This document shows positions 54,725 through 64,000 of a DNA stretch of 64,000 bases, one piece after another. A program made the position numbers and the translations under genes. The notes below the pieces were generated by a model. It ran no database searches. It was not told where the DNA came from and worked only from the letters and a program-made list of their open reading frames with translations. Positions within the stretch are counted from its first letter, which is position 1; each line of letters opens with the position of its first letter. This DNA is from Macrothele yani (lineage: Eukaryota; Arthropoda; Arachnida; Araneae; Macrothelidae): contig CM077006.1 of the NCBI GenBank assembly GCA_039090855.1, positions 48,741,336-48,805,335 of the forward strand, in the 5' to 3' direction.

Positions 54725-54895
54725 CTGATGTGACGTACTACAGAGGTGAAAACATGTGTCAAGACGACAAATCTGCAGCGAGACATTCCGTCCGCGTAGC
54801 TCAGTCGGGAGGGCTACTTACTCCGAACTGACGGGACACGGGTTCGATGCCCGTCGCGGACAAACTTGTGTTTTCACACTGAAGAAGCTGCTGCA
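54725..54895 (+). repeat. SINE-like repeat S2, copy 3
   Basis: The leader TGATGTGACGTACTACAGAG...CAAATCTGCAGCGAGACATT is followed by the best-preserved tRNA-like core (54790-54861) and GTGTTTTCACACTGAAG. Confidence 0.75.
54790..54861 (+). tRNA. tRNA-like core / tRNA pseudogene (anticodon position CCG)
   Basis: This is 72 nt. The 7-bp acceptor GTCCGCG/CGCGGAC and the 5-bp T stem ACGGG/CCCGT with loop TTCGATG are perfect; the D arm (GCTC/GGGC) pairs. The anticodon loop would read CTCCGAA, anticodon CCG (Arg), but the anticodon stem does not pair. Together with its position inside repeat S2, this points to a tRNA-derived repeat rather than a working tRNA gene. Confidence 0.45.
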
Positions 54896-55054
54896 GCGGC
54901 ACGGGTCAAGTTATGCATGGATGATGTTCAACTCCTTGTAGAATCTGTTGCTAGATTTCTGCGAGCCGTGATTGCAGAGAAAGGTTGGCCAGAATGTTAT
55001 TAAGGTAGGTATTTCCAAATGCAAAGCTAACTCACAGTAAAAGTTTTGCAGTTT

Positions 55055-55340
55055 TTGTGAGAAAAGGTGAAAACAGTCGCTGGGGGAAAAATGGCAGTGA
55101 AAGATGTTCCTTTCCATTCTCAATAACCTTGCAAAGGATAAACACATGGTTCAAAAACCCGGAAATTCATGGTTATTTAAAACCGCGAGTGATATTATTA
55201 CACACAAACTTCCAATTGCTAAGCAGTTCTTTATTGAAAACATACACGGTAAGTGCCGCATTAGCACACGAGCCTCGGGATGGGTAAACTGCACTTTACC
55301 GTAAAGGCGGTGGCTCTTAGCCCGAAAATTACGGTAATTT
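55055..55340. repeat. Dispersed repeat R3, copy 2
   Basis: This is homologous to 36655-36985 over ~290 bp (shared blocks listed there). It ends CTTAGCCCGAAAATTACGGTAA. Confidence 0.65.
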
Positions 55341-56066
55341 TCTCTAAGCGCGACTTGAAATTTCACGTCTAAAACCAACCCCAAAACTCAGGAAAAGATT
55401 TTATAAATACGGGGTGCAACTAAAACATTCTCATGAACTCTGCAATTAAAAGAAGAACAAGAAGCGAGGGAATGGGACCAGCTGCGTGGAAAAACAACGA
55501 CGAATTGGGCGGAAGTGACAGACACTGAAGTAGCAACAACGCCTGTGAAGTCACAAGAAGAGCATGACGAAGACTGGCAGCCTGTATTTCGAAGGCATGT
55601 CACTCAGTCAAGACTTCTCCCCATCGCAACCAAGCAAATCGCAAGAACCACATACAGAAAAAAAAAAAAGGGGGGGGGGGTGTAAGTAAGGAGGACGAAA
55701 GAAGGAATAAAAAATAGCGATCTCGGTCGTGTTTCCATGACAGCCATTGCTCCAATCAATGCCAACGGTGACATTTTCTGCAGATTTCTCAAGCAACGGA
55801 GGTTGAAGAAGCGAGGCAGACCTATTCAGTCTTTGAAATTCTTTACAGACGCGGAGAACTGAGTTAAGTATTCTGGCAGGATTAAAATTGTACGAAGCAA
55901 TAACGTCATTCCAGCATAAAACTAACATTTAAAAATACATCGTAATCGAAATTGCTAGAAGTGTCACTGTTATTAAACCTGCTTGTATAAGGAAAAGCTT
56001 ACAATAAATTAGGTCCCCTTAAAAATGTATGTCAAAGCTTTTCACTCTCTTCCGAGGCATATGCGC
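55341..56066. other. No recognised gene
   Basis: Minus-strand frames at 55388-55603 and 55608-55928 have no domain. A poly-A/G-run lies at 55658-55680. Nothing further is supported. Confidence 0.4.
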
Positions 56067-56974
56067 CAGTGCTGAGACGGGCCGGGCTCGGGCTACATAT
56101 TATTTACTGTGGCTCGGGCGGGCTCGGACTCTGAGGGAGAGAAATTTTTATTCTTTTCTTTTTAAATGCGATTTCGAATGATTCTTACACTTTCAAGTTA
56201 GTAATGCGAATTCCTTGGCTACTCGGTCCGTTTATTCTGGGTTTGGATATTTATTCTTGAGTCTATTTATTTGGAAGGGATATTTTTTCTGTGTTTGGAT
56301 AGCTAATGCCATTGGACACGCATTAGTGGATTTCCGTGGCGTAGAAAAAGCTTCAAGAATTACGCTGGTAGACATTAGATAGCTAGCATCCCGACGAAAG
56401 TTCGTCCTGTGCCTCTACATGGCTGCTCCCTGATAATTCTATTGCAGCAGCGTGCGTAATATTTTTTTATTGGAGATTTAACGACCACCGTGAGCAACTC
56501 AATGGGCTACAAGCAGTCGCCCGTCCCTAATTTAGGGTCACTGCTTCCAGGGAAGGTAGAGAGCTAGTGCCGTAAGACAAACACAGCATCCATGCCTCAC
56601 CGGAATTCGAACCCGGACCCCTTTCGGACGAATGATCAGAGGCCATCGTTTAGACCACTGCGCCACCGGGGCGGCGTGCGTAAATTGCAGAGCCGCCTGA
56701 TCTTTCTGGAATCCTGGCAGCCTGAAGCATTTTAGGACGAAACGAATCGGTCAAAGAAAATCTGCGACTATACTACAGAAACGGATATCCCTTTCCCAGT
56801 TGAGAATAAACGTCGGTTAACTGCAAGGGAAAGTACGGAAGAGGAGATTTTTTTTTATTATTTAATGCTTAAACGGATTAGTCACATTTTTTGTGACTCG
56901 TTCGGGCCCGGGCTCTGTCTGGCAATATAAAATTCGGGCTCGGGCCCTTAAAATTGAACCTGAACTCAGCACTG
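56067..56974. mobile_element. Non-autonomous hAT-like element with inserted SINE S1
   Basis: Both ends begin CAGTGCTGAG (left as written, right as complement), followed by GC-rich GGGCTCGGGC-type subterminal repeats. Flanking octamers ATATGCGC (56059-56066) and ATATGTAC (56975-56982) match at 6 of 8. Short hAT ends and 8-bp duplication fit. No transposase remains. Confidence 0.7.
56460..56673 (-). repeat. SINE S1, minus strand, with 10-bp target duplication
   Basis: Minus-strand S1 (T-run, then GAGATTTAACGACCACCGTG and B-box complement GGAATTCGAACCC). GCGTGCGTAA flanks it at 56450-56459 and 56674-56683. It lies inside the hAT-like element. Confidence 0.9.
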
Positions 56975-56982
56975 ATATGTAC

Positions 56983-57702
56983 CCTTCAAGGAGGTATTGA
57001 GAAAACTCATAATTAACGTTCCGCACAGGACCGTGGTTAGATCCCGGAGCCCGAGGGGGGGGGGGGCTAAAAAGTCCGAGGACTGTTGTTCAACGCAGAG
57101 CCCCTCGGTTGGGGGCACTGTGTTGAACGTTGAACAAATCATATTTTTACTACGAATGATATGCAAGTTTTGATTTTTTTTTTCGTTTCCTTTTATTAAT
57201 TTACTTCACTAGCGAATTATTTCTACACACCAAAATGTAAAAAACAAAATATAATGCAAAATACGAAAAAAAAAACTAAAATCGTTTGAATTATATATAA
57301 AAAAAAAAATCACATTATTTAAATTTGCTTGATGGTGGTATAGTTCTAGGTTCCTTATCACCAGAGCCAAAATTAACCCCCATCTAAAAATGGGTTTTAG
57401 TTTAATACTCGGGCCGTTTTCAATGGATCCACAAAATGTCTCCGAAGAGTCACTCATGTCGTATTTTGATTCTTTCTACACCTTAGGATTCAATTTTGTT
57501 GTGCCATCTACAATCACACATTCTCTTTATTTGGTGGTCGGAGGTAGACTCTTCTTAACGTGGACAACAAACATACCTCTTCGGCCCTCCACTCAAAAAT
57601 CAAAATAAATTTTATTCGCCCCAACAAACCCTTTTCTCTCACAAAAAGGATAAATAAAGGCATACATACATGCAGCAAAGCAATGAACGGGAAAAAGTTT
57701 AA

Positions 57703-57742
<40 letters not shown>

Positions 57743-57902
57743 CTAAGATTTCCCTCCAGTAATATTTTCCAAAGTCTAGGGATATACGTGACTTAGAGCT
57801 CGAATTGACTGAATTGCAGTTCAACTCTCAAATGACGCAGAATTTTTTAAACACAACAAAACTGGATTTTATAAAACCAAGCCGAAATCAACATTTTCAA
57901 AC
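56983..57902. other. No gene; simple repeats
   Basis: A G-run lies at 57054-57066, A-runs near 57265-57310 and a (CT)n microsatellite at 57704-57735. The frames here are chance. Confidence 0.5.
57704..57735. repeat. (CT)n microsatellite
   Basis: About 15 CT units are followed by CACACACA. Confidence 0.95.
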
Positions 57903-57996
57903 TATGTAAATCATTCTTTATCTCAAAGACTACAGTCTTGTGACGATTGTATATAGATTAAGATAACACAACGTAGTTGTCACAAATGTTTATTTT

Positions 57997-58048
57997 TTCA
58001 AGCCGACCATGGTTTCGCTGGGTATTGACCTAGCTTCATCAGGACGAA
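57997..58048 (-). ncRNA. Hammerhead-ribozyme-like motif in the PLE1 left terminal segment
   Basis: On the minus strand the conserved core CTGATGA (58036-58042) is followed by a helix II of GCTAGGT/ACCCAGC (one mismatch) with loop CAAT, then GAAA. The minimal helix III ACC/GGT has a 2-nt loop, and the cleavage triplet is GTC, with cleavage predicted between 58005 and 58004. Helix I pairs GTC/GGC and TTC/GAA across a TT bulge. Type and short helix III match hammerheads known from Penelope-like elements. Confidence 0.78.
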
Positions 58049-58323
58049 TGGCACGTAAATATTCAAATTGTATATGACATCATAAATGGTGTTTACAGAC
58101 ACGTGTTTTGGTTAGATGCTTCCACGCGCTTGATAGAAATGGCGTGGATGCCATGTCATTAATCTATATACAATCGTCACAAGACTGTTGTCTTTGAGAT
58201 AAAGAATCTTCAGTTTAACGGACTTCCAAGACTACACCGGTGCGTAAGTATAGGTCTGTGCATCTTAAACGGAAGCCATTTTAACATCCTATTGGCTACT
58301 TCAAACTCAACTTTCAACGTGAA

Positions 58324-60600
58324 GTGAATTTTAGGAACGTTGTACATCTAATGTTCCTGAAAAGATATGACCACTTTGAAAAGTACGATCAATCGTTTTT
58401 CGAAACTGAGAATAAAGAAGTTCAAATTACTGAACCATTTGAATTTTTTACAACGATGCAAATGACATCGCATCTTACCGAACTTTATATCCTTGAAATG
58501 AACCTAATACCTACTCAGAACGTAACAAGAGCAGTTAACAATGCTTCTTTTGCGATTCTTAGAGCTGTTATTAAGGACACTCGGAAGGACATTGCGAAGG
58601 TGGAACATTAACTTTATGATCTACATCTTTGGTTAGCTAACAAATCAGCAGATTTTGATACTTTAGACAAAAACACTTCAGTTCGTAGTATCAACATGTC
58701 ACCGAATCACAGAATTTCCCTCGAAAGAAAATTCCAAAATTTGATGGCAGGTAATAAGAATAAGCAGGGTTATACCAATAATAATAACAACGGAATAGTG
58801 TATCCAGATAATGAAGTGTTTGTCAACTTGTCCAGTCATAGTCTCACTGAAATTGAGAAGAGGACTTTACGATATAATTCTAGTTTTGCTATCTCAAGGA
58901 AGATACCGGTATCAGACATAGTTGCTTCAGTTGAGGAATCTCTAATACACAGCAGTCTCAACTTTGACGAAAAAGAAATAGTTAGACATTGTATCAGCCA
59001 AGTGATAGCCGCAAATCACGCTACATTACCTAGACCAAATTTAACCACCAAAGAAATTAATGCGCTTAAAGAATTGCGCTCAAATTCAAATTTAATCATT
59101 ACTAGAGCTGACAAAGGAGGTCAGGTGGTTGTTTTAGACAAAAATCATTATGATAACAAAGTCGAAATCTTATTTCGGATGGACCTTACAAAGAAATAAA
59201 GAATGATCCTTCAGACAAACAATTGAAAGAAATACAGAAATTGATCAAAAACCTCTGAGCCTAAACATAAAAAACAAACTTAAACCTTCATACGCCCGTT
59301 GTGCGAGATTCTATGCTCTCCCTAAAATACATAAATCTGAAATTCCTCTCCGGCCTATAGTAAGTAATATCGGCACAGCAGCATATAAGTTATCAAAGAT
59401 CTTACTTCAAAATTATCTACCTTGGCCACTCCAAACGAAACATCTGTGAAAAATTCGATTGAGTTTACCAATCGACTCAAACTACACCCCTACGTAGATC
59501 AACTAATGCTATCCTTTGATGTGGTATCTATTTTCACCAATGTTCCAGTAAAAGGAACTCTGGAATCTCTAAAATCAAGTCTTGTAGAGCATCATTACAG
59601 CCACTAGTGGACATTTGCATAAAACAGAGCATATTTACTATCCGTGGAACGTTTTATGAACAGACGGAAGGTCTAGCCATGGGTAGCCAACTGTCACCTA
59701 TATTATGCGAAATCTACATGCGTCGATTTGAAGAAAAACTTTTCAAACTAGTGACATTTGATTTATGGATAAGATATGTAGACGATACTTTCGTTCTATG
59801 GAAGGGAAAACATTCTGAAATTCCGGAATTAGTCAAACTTATAAATTCCATTGATCCTCACATTCAATTCAGCTACGAAACTGAAAATAACGGATGCCTA
59901 CCATTCCTTGACGTCCTGGTAACCCGCATAAATGGATCTCTCGCAACCACAATTTATCGGAAGCCTTTCGCTATTTTTTCACCTCCACATGCCAAGTCTA
60001 ATCACCCTTATCAACAAAAACTCAGCGCCTTTTACAGTTGCGTATATCGCGCGATACATATATGTTCAGATAAGGACAGTTTCGAAAAAGAACTTCATTT
60101 CCTTAAACGTGCTGCAGTACAGCGAGGATATCACCCTTCTATTATAGACAAGGGCTCTAACAAAATTCCGGAAACCGAAGCCCATCTCCACATTGACTCC
60201 TGTAATGCGCCCATTGCGAGAGAATTTTGCCATTATTCCATTTTCCCGTGACATTGCCTTCAAAATTACAAAAATTCTCAAAACCTTTAATTTTAAGGTG
60301 TTTTTTAAGCCTATAAACAAAATGAGATTTTTAGGATCAAAGGACTATGTTGAAGACAAAAACTCGTTGGGAATTTATCAAATTCCATGTGAATGTGGCG
60401 CTTCGTACATAGGACAGACCCGTAGAGCCGGGCTTTTTTGATTGAAGGAGCACAAGACCTACATTCGGAATTGTGACCTAAAGAAGTCGTCGATGGCTAA
60501 ACACTGTTACGAAAAAGGACCACAAATTTCTCTTTGAAGAAGCAAAACTTATTGAAAAGCCAGATTCAACCACCAAACTTGATATTTTGGAAGCTTTCCA
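58324..60600 (+). pseudogene. PLE1 reverse transcriptase with GIY-YIG endonuclease, frameshifted
   Basis: This would encode an RT fused to a GIY-YIG nuclease that copies the element at a nicked target. Frame 58324-58611 (MNFRNVVHLMFLKRYDHFEK) is the N-terminus. Frame 58696-59199 holds LNFDEKEIVRHCISQVI and the PLE motif ITRADKGGQVVVLDK. After a shift come RFYALPKIHKSEIPLRPIVS near 59310 and LMLSFDVVSIFTNVPV near 59505. Frame 59607-60251 holds GLAMGSQLSPILCEIYM, the catalytic RYVDDTFVLW near 59775 and GCLPFLDVLV. The last frame (60193-60441) has SLGIYQIPCECGASYIGQTR, the intact GIY and YIG motifs, with a degraded tail to ~60600. About five frameshifts or stops make it inactive; all key motifs remain. 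Confidence 0.92.
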
Positions 60601-60714
60601 TATATAACAGAAGTCTTTGCAACTTGTTAATAACATGGCATCCACGCCATTTCTATCAAGCGCGTGGAAGCATCTAACCAAAACACGTGACTGTAAACAC
60701 CATTTATGATGTCA

Positions 60715-61579
60715 CATTGGAGGGTGTTTTTCAGTCACTGAGCTGGGAAAACAAGGGGATAAAGATTAATGGAGATTATCTAACCCACCTTCGTTTTGCT
60801 CATGACGTAGTCATTTTTGCAACTAGCCCATCAGAGCTGCAGAGTATGATCCAGGAACTTGCTGACAAGAGTAAAGAAGTGGGATTAAAAATGAACTTTC
60901 AGAAGACAAAAGTGATGTTCAATGCTTTTACAAGAAATGAAGATTTATCGATTGATGGAGAAAAGCTGGAGATAACAGACACGTACGTTTATCTTGGACA
61001 GCAGATATCAAGTGAGGGTCACATTGATGAAGAAATTAATCGGCGTACAAAACTTGCCTGGAGAGCTTTTGGAAGAAACAGCATAATTTTCAAGAGCAAT
61101 ATGCCATTATGTCTTAAAAGAAAAGTGTTTGATCAATGCATCCTTCCAGTGCTTACGTATGGTGCAGAGACGTGGACCTTAACTAAAAGAGACATACAAA
61201 GGCTGCAGACAACTCAAAGTAGCATGGAGAGGTGCATGCTTGGTGTAACCAGGAGAGATAAGAAGAGGAACACGTGGATCCGAAAAATGACAAGAGTGGA
61301 AGACATCATGATCAGAGTTAAATCCCTGAAATGGCAATGGGCTGGACATACTGCCAGAAGGACAGATCATCGATGGACAGCCGAAATTTTAGATTGGATT
61401 CCAAGGGACAGGAAAAGACCCAGAAGAAGACCACATGGGAGATGGGTGGATGAAATTCGAAAGTATGCAGGGGTGACATGGAGGAGACTGGCACAAGACA
61501 GACCGTTGTGGAGGAAACTTGGGGAGACCTTCGTCCAGCAGTGGATTGATAACGGTTGACAATGATGATGATGATGATG
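60715..61579 (+). mobile_element. RTE-type LINE fragment inserted in the PLE1 right terminal segment
   Basis: PLE sequence ...TTTATGATGTCA stops at 60714 and resumes TACAATTTGAATATTTACGT at 61581. The intervening 865 bp is a 5'-truncated RTE ending in (GAT)n. No target duplication longer than 1-2 bp is visible. Related fragments are at 8320 and 29320. Confidence 0.9.
60720..61559 (+). pseudogene. RTE-type reverse transcriptase C-terminal region, open frame
   Basis: One frame is open for 280 codons to a stop at 61559, although it begins within the insertion and has no real start. It opens with LEGVFQSLSWENKGIKINGD, then the RT catalytic region LTHLRFAHDVVIFATSPSEL, where FADD has become FAHD and the first Asp is lost. 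It continues SEVGLKMNFQKTKVMFN-type sequence (KSKEVGLKMNFQKTKVMFNA), YVYLGQQISSEG, LCLKRKVFDQCILPVLTYGA, RRDKKRNTWIRKMTRVEDIM, KWQWAGHTARRTDHRWTAEI and KLGETFVQQWIDNG. This C-terminal arrangement is typical of arthropod RTE-like endonuclease-reverse transcriptases. Endonuclease and most of the RT are missing through 5' truncation. The undamaged frame suggests recent insertion. Confidence 0.88.
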
Positions 61580-61604
61580 CTACAATTTGAATATTTACGT
61601 GCCA

Positions 61605-61656
61605 CTCGTCCTGATGAAGCAAGGTCAATACCCAGCGAAACCATGGTCGGCTTGAG
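61605..61656 (+). ncRNA. Hammerhead-ribozyme-like motif in the PLE1 right terminal segment
   Basis: On the plus strand: CTGATGA at 61611-61617, helix II GCAAGGT/ACCCAGC around CAAT, GAAA at 61637-61640, helix III ACC/GGT with loop AT, and GTC with predicted cleavage after 61648. Helix I pairs GTC/GGC, then CTC/GAG across a TT bulge. Compared with the left copy (TTC/GAA) the outer helix I pair changes on both sides and pairing is kept. Confidence 0.78.
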
Positions 61657-61722
61657 AAAATAAACATTTGTGACAACTACGTTGTGTTATCTTAATCTGT
61701 ATGTAAATCATGTCCAAAAATA

Positions 61723-62908
61723 CGTCGATGAGCCATTACATTATGACCACCCCCAGTCTAGAGAAACGGTGGCGCAAGTGAAGTTCAGTATATATACAAC
61801 CCGAGGTCCGGGTTTCGGTTAGTCGAGTGTTCGGAGTCAGAATGGAAAAACTGCCGATTTATCGGAGTTTGATAAAGGGTAAATTCTGAAGGCACGGCCG
61901 CCTCGGAACTACAATCTCGGAAACGGCGCGCCTTGTGCGTTGTTCACGTGCCTCTGTAGGGAGTACGTATCAAAAGTGGTGCACAGATGGCCAAATTAAG
62001 AACCGGCGTTGTCGAGCCGTGTGTCGTCCGCGACTCATTGATGCCAGAGGGGAGCGGAGACTGTCTCGCTTTGTTCACAGAGACCGCAAAGCTATAGTGC
62101 GATAAATCACCCGCAGCTACAACAGTGCTGATCAGGGCAATGTGTCACAGCACACAGTTCATCGCAGTCTTCTGCACATGGGCTTGTGTTGACGAAGACC
62201 CAGCCGGGTACCTATGCTCATAGCACGTCATCGCCAACAACGCATGAAATGGATCATCGAGATTGGACCATTGGCTGGAAGAAAGTGGCCTAGTCTGACG
62301 AATCAGAATTCCTGGTATTTCACGTAGACGGCCGAATGATGATACGCTGATTACCAACGGAGGCTATGGCACCTAGATACACTGATGGGCGGAAACCGGC
62401 CGGCGGCGACGGTGTTATGTTGTGGGCGATGTTTTCTTGGGACACTTTAGGTCCCATTTTCCCAATAGCACAATCCCTGACATCTGTCATGTATCTGAAC
62501 ATCATTGCGGACGATGGTCACCCATTCATGGCAACTGTGTTTCCTGGTGGTCATGGCTATTAACCAACAGGACAATGCGCCATGCCACACTACCAAAGTC
62601 TTCAAGGAGTGGCTCGAGGAATATTCTGGTAACTTTCTGTTAATGGCATGGCCTCCAAATTCACCTGTCATGAATTCAACCGAATATTTGTGGTTCGACT
62701 TGGAAAAGCGGATTCACGCTAAATCATCACCACCCCGAAATGTACGGGAACGGGAGGACCTGCTGTTGACATTATGGTACCAAATACCCCAGGATACCTA
62801 CCGCCACCTCATCGAATCAATGCCTCGTTGAGTGGCCGCTGTTTTGCGGGCTGAAGGGGGTCCTACAGCTTATTAGCTAGGTAGTCGTAGTGTAATAGCT
62901 CATCGGTG
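61723..62908 (+). mobile_element. Tc1-like transposon, family 'GATGAGCCATTACATTATG', copy 3
   Basis: The left end is CGTCGATGAGCCATTACATT and the right-end complement CACCGATGAGCTATTACACT; TA lies at 61721-61722 and 62909-62910. Length 1186 bp. It lies 10 bp beyond the PLE1 target duplication. Confidence 0.88.
61842..62831 (+). pseudogene. Tc1 transposase, frameshifted
   Basis: The start region MEKLPIYRS lies near 61842, followed by degraded DNA-binding sequence (SKVVHRWPN near 61970). The first Asp lies in WKKVA then SDESEFLVFHVDGR near 62295. The frame 62366-62563 reads GGDGVMLWAMFSWDTLGPIF and DDGHPFMATVFPGGHGY; after a shift, 62505-62831 gives NQQDNAPCHTTKVFKEWLEE with the second Asp and WPPNSPVMNSTEYLWFDLEK, where the usual PDLNPIE block is PVMNSTE with the Glu kept, ending RHLIESMPR. 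Several stops and shifts; inactive. Confidence 0.88.
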
Positions 62909-62910
62909 TA

Positions 62911-64000
62911 TATGGCATTGTTTGCATGCTCATATTCAAGCGAATAAGTGTTTTCAACCATGAAACTTAGGAAAAGTGATCTTAGAAACAGACTTACTGA
63001 TGAGCATCGTCTCCTCTCTTGAGAATCACCTCACAGTTTAACCCAGATTATGAAAAAACGCTGGAAGCCTAGAGTTTAACGCATCTCTCACATCCCATCG
63101 TATAAATCTTCTGAATGAACTTAAAAACTATTTAATAGGTATGTATGATTGTTTTGCATTATCAATGTAATTAAACTTATTCATGTCAGCCTATTATGTG
63201 CATCATTTTTAAAATGAATTTTGTAGAAAAATAAAAGTCTTTGGCCCCTACTTTTCTTTTCATACAGCCCTCTTATAAGTAAGTTTGCGCAATCTGGCCT
63301 AGAACAACCCCGTTCTGCATTATAAATGTTGGCAGTACGTCTCCTACTTTTAACGAAATTTCCGTTTTGAAAGATTTCAGTTTCTCTAGCTTCAGTATTT
63401 CGACAGATTTTCACTTATCAGCAGGCCTAATTCCGATTTTTTTTTTTTTTTAAAGAAAAGACAGTTTTGAGTTTTTTCGTTTTCATACAGAAGTTTCCCC
63501 AAAAAATCCAATCTGATTTTTTGTAGCTTTTTTAAAAGAGACTCTTACCTCACTTACGAAGTTAAAGAACACTTTTCACTTCGAGCTTGGTGGTGATAGA
63601 TCCCAATACTGCTTGGATACCAACAAAATGCTCTACTGACTGACTGACAACCCTTTGATCTCGTTTACGGTAGAAATAAAGGGGATTCCAATCGCGTGAA
63701 GATGAAATGTTTATTGCTATCAATGCGGATAAGTCGCACTTTTCTGCGAAACTTATTTTTCTGATTAGGTTTATAAGAATTTTTTTTTTTTTTTTGTAGG
63801 AAGACTTGTCACAAATTGCATGTGTTTTTTTGTTTTTTTTTTAAAGGAACAATATTTTGGAACTAGAGATTATTTTAAACTGATAATGACTTCGAGTTGT
63901 ATTTAAGAAAATGTCTTTATAGCATTACTAACGAAAAACTTGTCAGCTAAAATAACTTTTCTATTAAGGTTTCTACAGATTAATACACAGATATACAATC
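62911..64000. other. AT-rich DNA without a recognised gene
   Basis: The stretch contains poly-T runs near 63438-63451, 63781-63796 and 63825-63842. The frame 63181-63414 on the minus strand has no domain. No repeat family from the rest of the window was recognised here. Confidence 0.45.

Larger units (their letters stand above)
57915..61699 (+). mobile_element. Penelope-like element (PLE1) with inverted terminal segments and 12-bp target duplication
   Basis: TATGTAAATCAT at 57903-57914 and 61700-61711 flanks the element. The left terminal segment (57956-58165) and right terminal segment (60630-60714 plus 61580-61699) are inverted copies of each other; the right one is split by an RTE insertion. 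Each holds a hammerhead-like motif. A single RT/GIY-YIG coding region lies between. A further ~47-bp inverted pair (57915-57961 and 58160-58211) brackets the left terminal segment. Net length without the RTE is ~2.9 kb. Confidence 0.9.

Noticed and set aside
54790..54861. Functional tRNA-Arg gene
   Set aside because: Acceptor and T stems are perfect, but the anticodon stem does not pair and the sequence is part of a repeat with other copies at 10995 and 11249. It is listed only as tRNA-like.
1..64000. LTR retrotransposon or viral integration
   Set aside because: I found no long direct repeats bounding a gag-pol, no protease, integrase or RNase H motif, and no viral structural gene. The direct or inverted repeats present are explained by PLE, SINE and tandem arrays.

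Overview
This 64 kb window is nuclear DNA from an animal with a repeat-rich genome, most likely an arthropod. The evidence is the density of Tc1/mariner transposons, two Penelope-like elements (PLEs) with GIY-YIG endonuclease domains, RTE-type LINE fragments with (GAT)n tails, hAT-type short elements with 8-bp target duplications, and several tRNA-derived SINE-like families. The species cannot be named from sequence alone. I found no convincing host protein-coding gene, no functional tRNA or rRNA gene, and nothing prokaryotic. Nearly every protein-like signal is a decayed transposable-element gene.

Layout. 1-5.4 kb is AT-rich unassigned DNA with a 190-bp-arm inverted repeat. 5.4-10.6 kb holds a Tc1 element, then a Tc1 element split by a hAT-like element that itself carries an RTE fragment, then a mariner pseudogene. 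10.9-11.6 kb has two tRNA-like repeat units, one invaded by a SINE. 13.7-15.5 kb is a degenerate ~150-bp tandem array in which every unit keeps a CGCCCCCTGGTGG-like core. 15.5-20.6 kb has a SINE and three Tc1/mariner elements. 21.4-23.6 kb has a SINE cluster and an RTE-like reverse transcriptase. 24-33.5 kb contains a MITE, a mariner remnant, a foldback-like element with 15-bp repeats in its arms, further SINEs, an RTE 3' end and a repeat with recurrent oligo-G tracts. 33.5-41.2 kb holds a mariner and three Tc1-type elements. 42.4-46 kb is a PLE broken by two Tc1 insertions. 46.5-50.1 kb is a Tc1 element split by a LINE-like element that carries only an ORF1/gag-type gene. 50.6-53.9 kb is a Tc1 element whose transposase DNA-binding segment has been amplified into a 24-unit, 98-bp tandem array. 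53.9-57 kb holds simple and SINE repeats and a hAT-like element. 57.9-61.7 kb is a PLE with inverted terminal segments, each containing a hammerhead-ribozyme-like sequence, and an RTE fragment inserted in one of them. 61.7-62.9 kb is a last Tc1 element.

The parts do not form a metabolic or defence pathway. The window is a record of nested transposition, and the order of insertion can be read from split elements and target-site duplications. The most notable signals are the transposase-derived 98-bp array with 294-bp higher-order units, the paired hammerhead-like motifs with an apparent compensatory change, the PLE whose GIY-YIG domain is split exactly by a Tc1 insertion, and the ~150-bp periodic array of CTCF-like cores.
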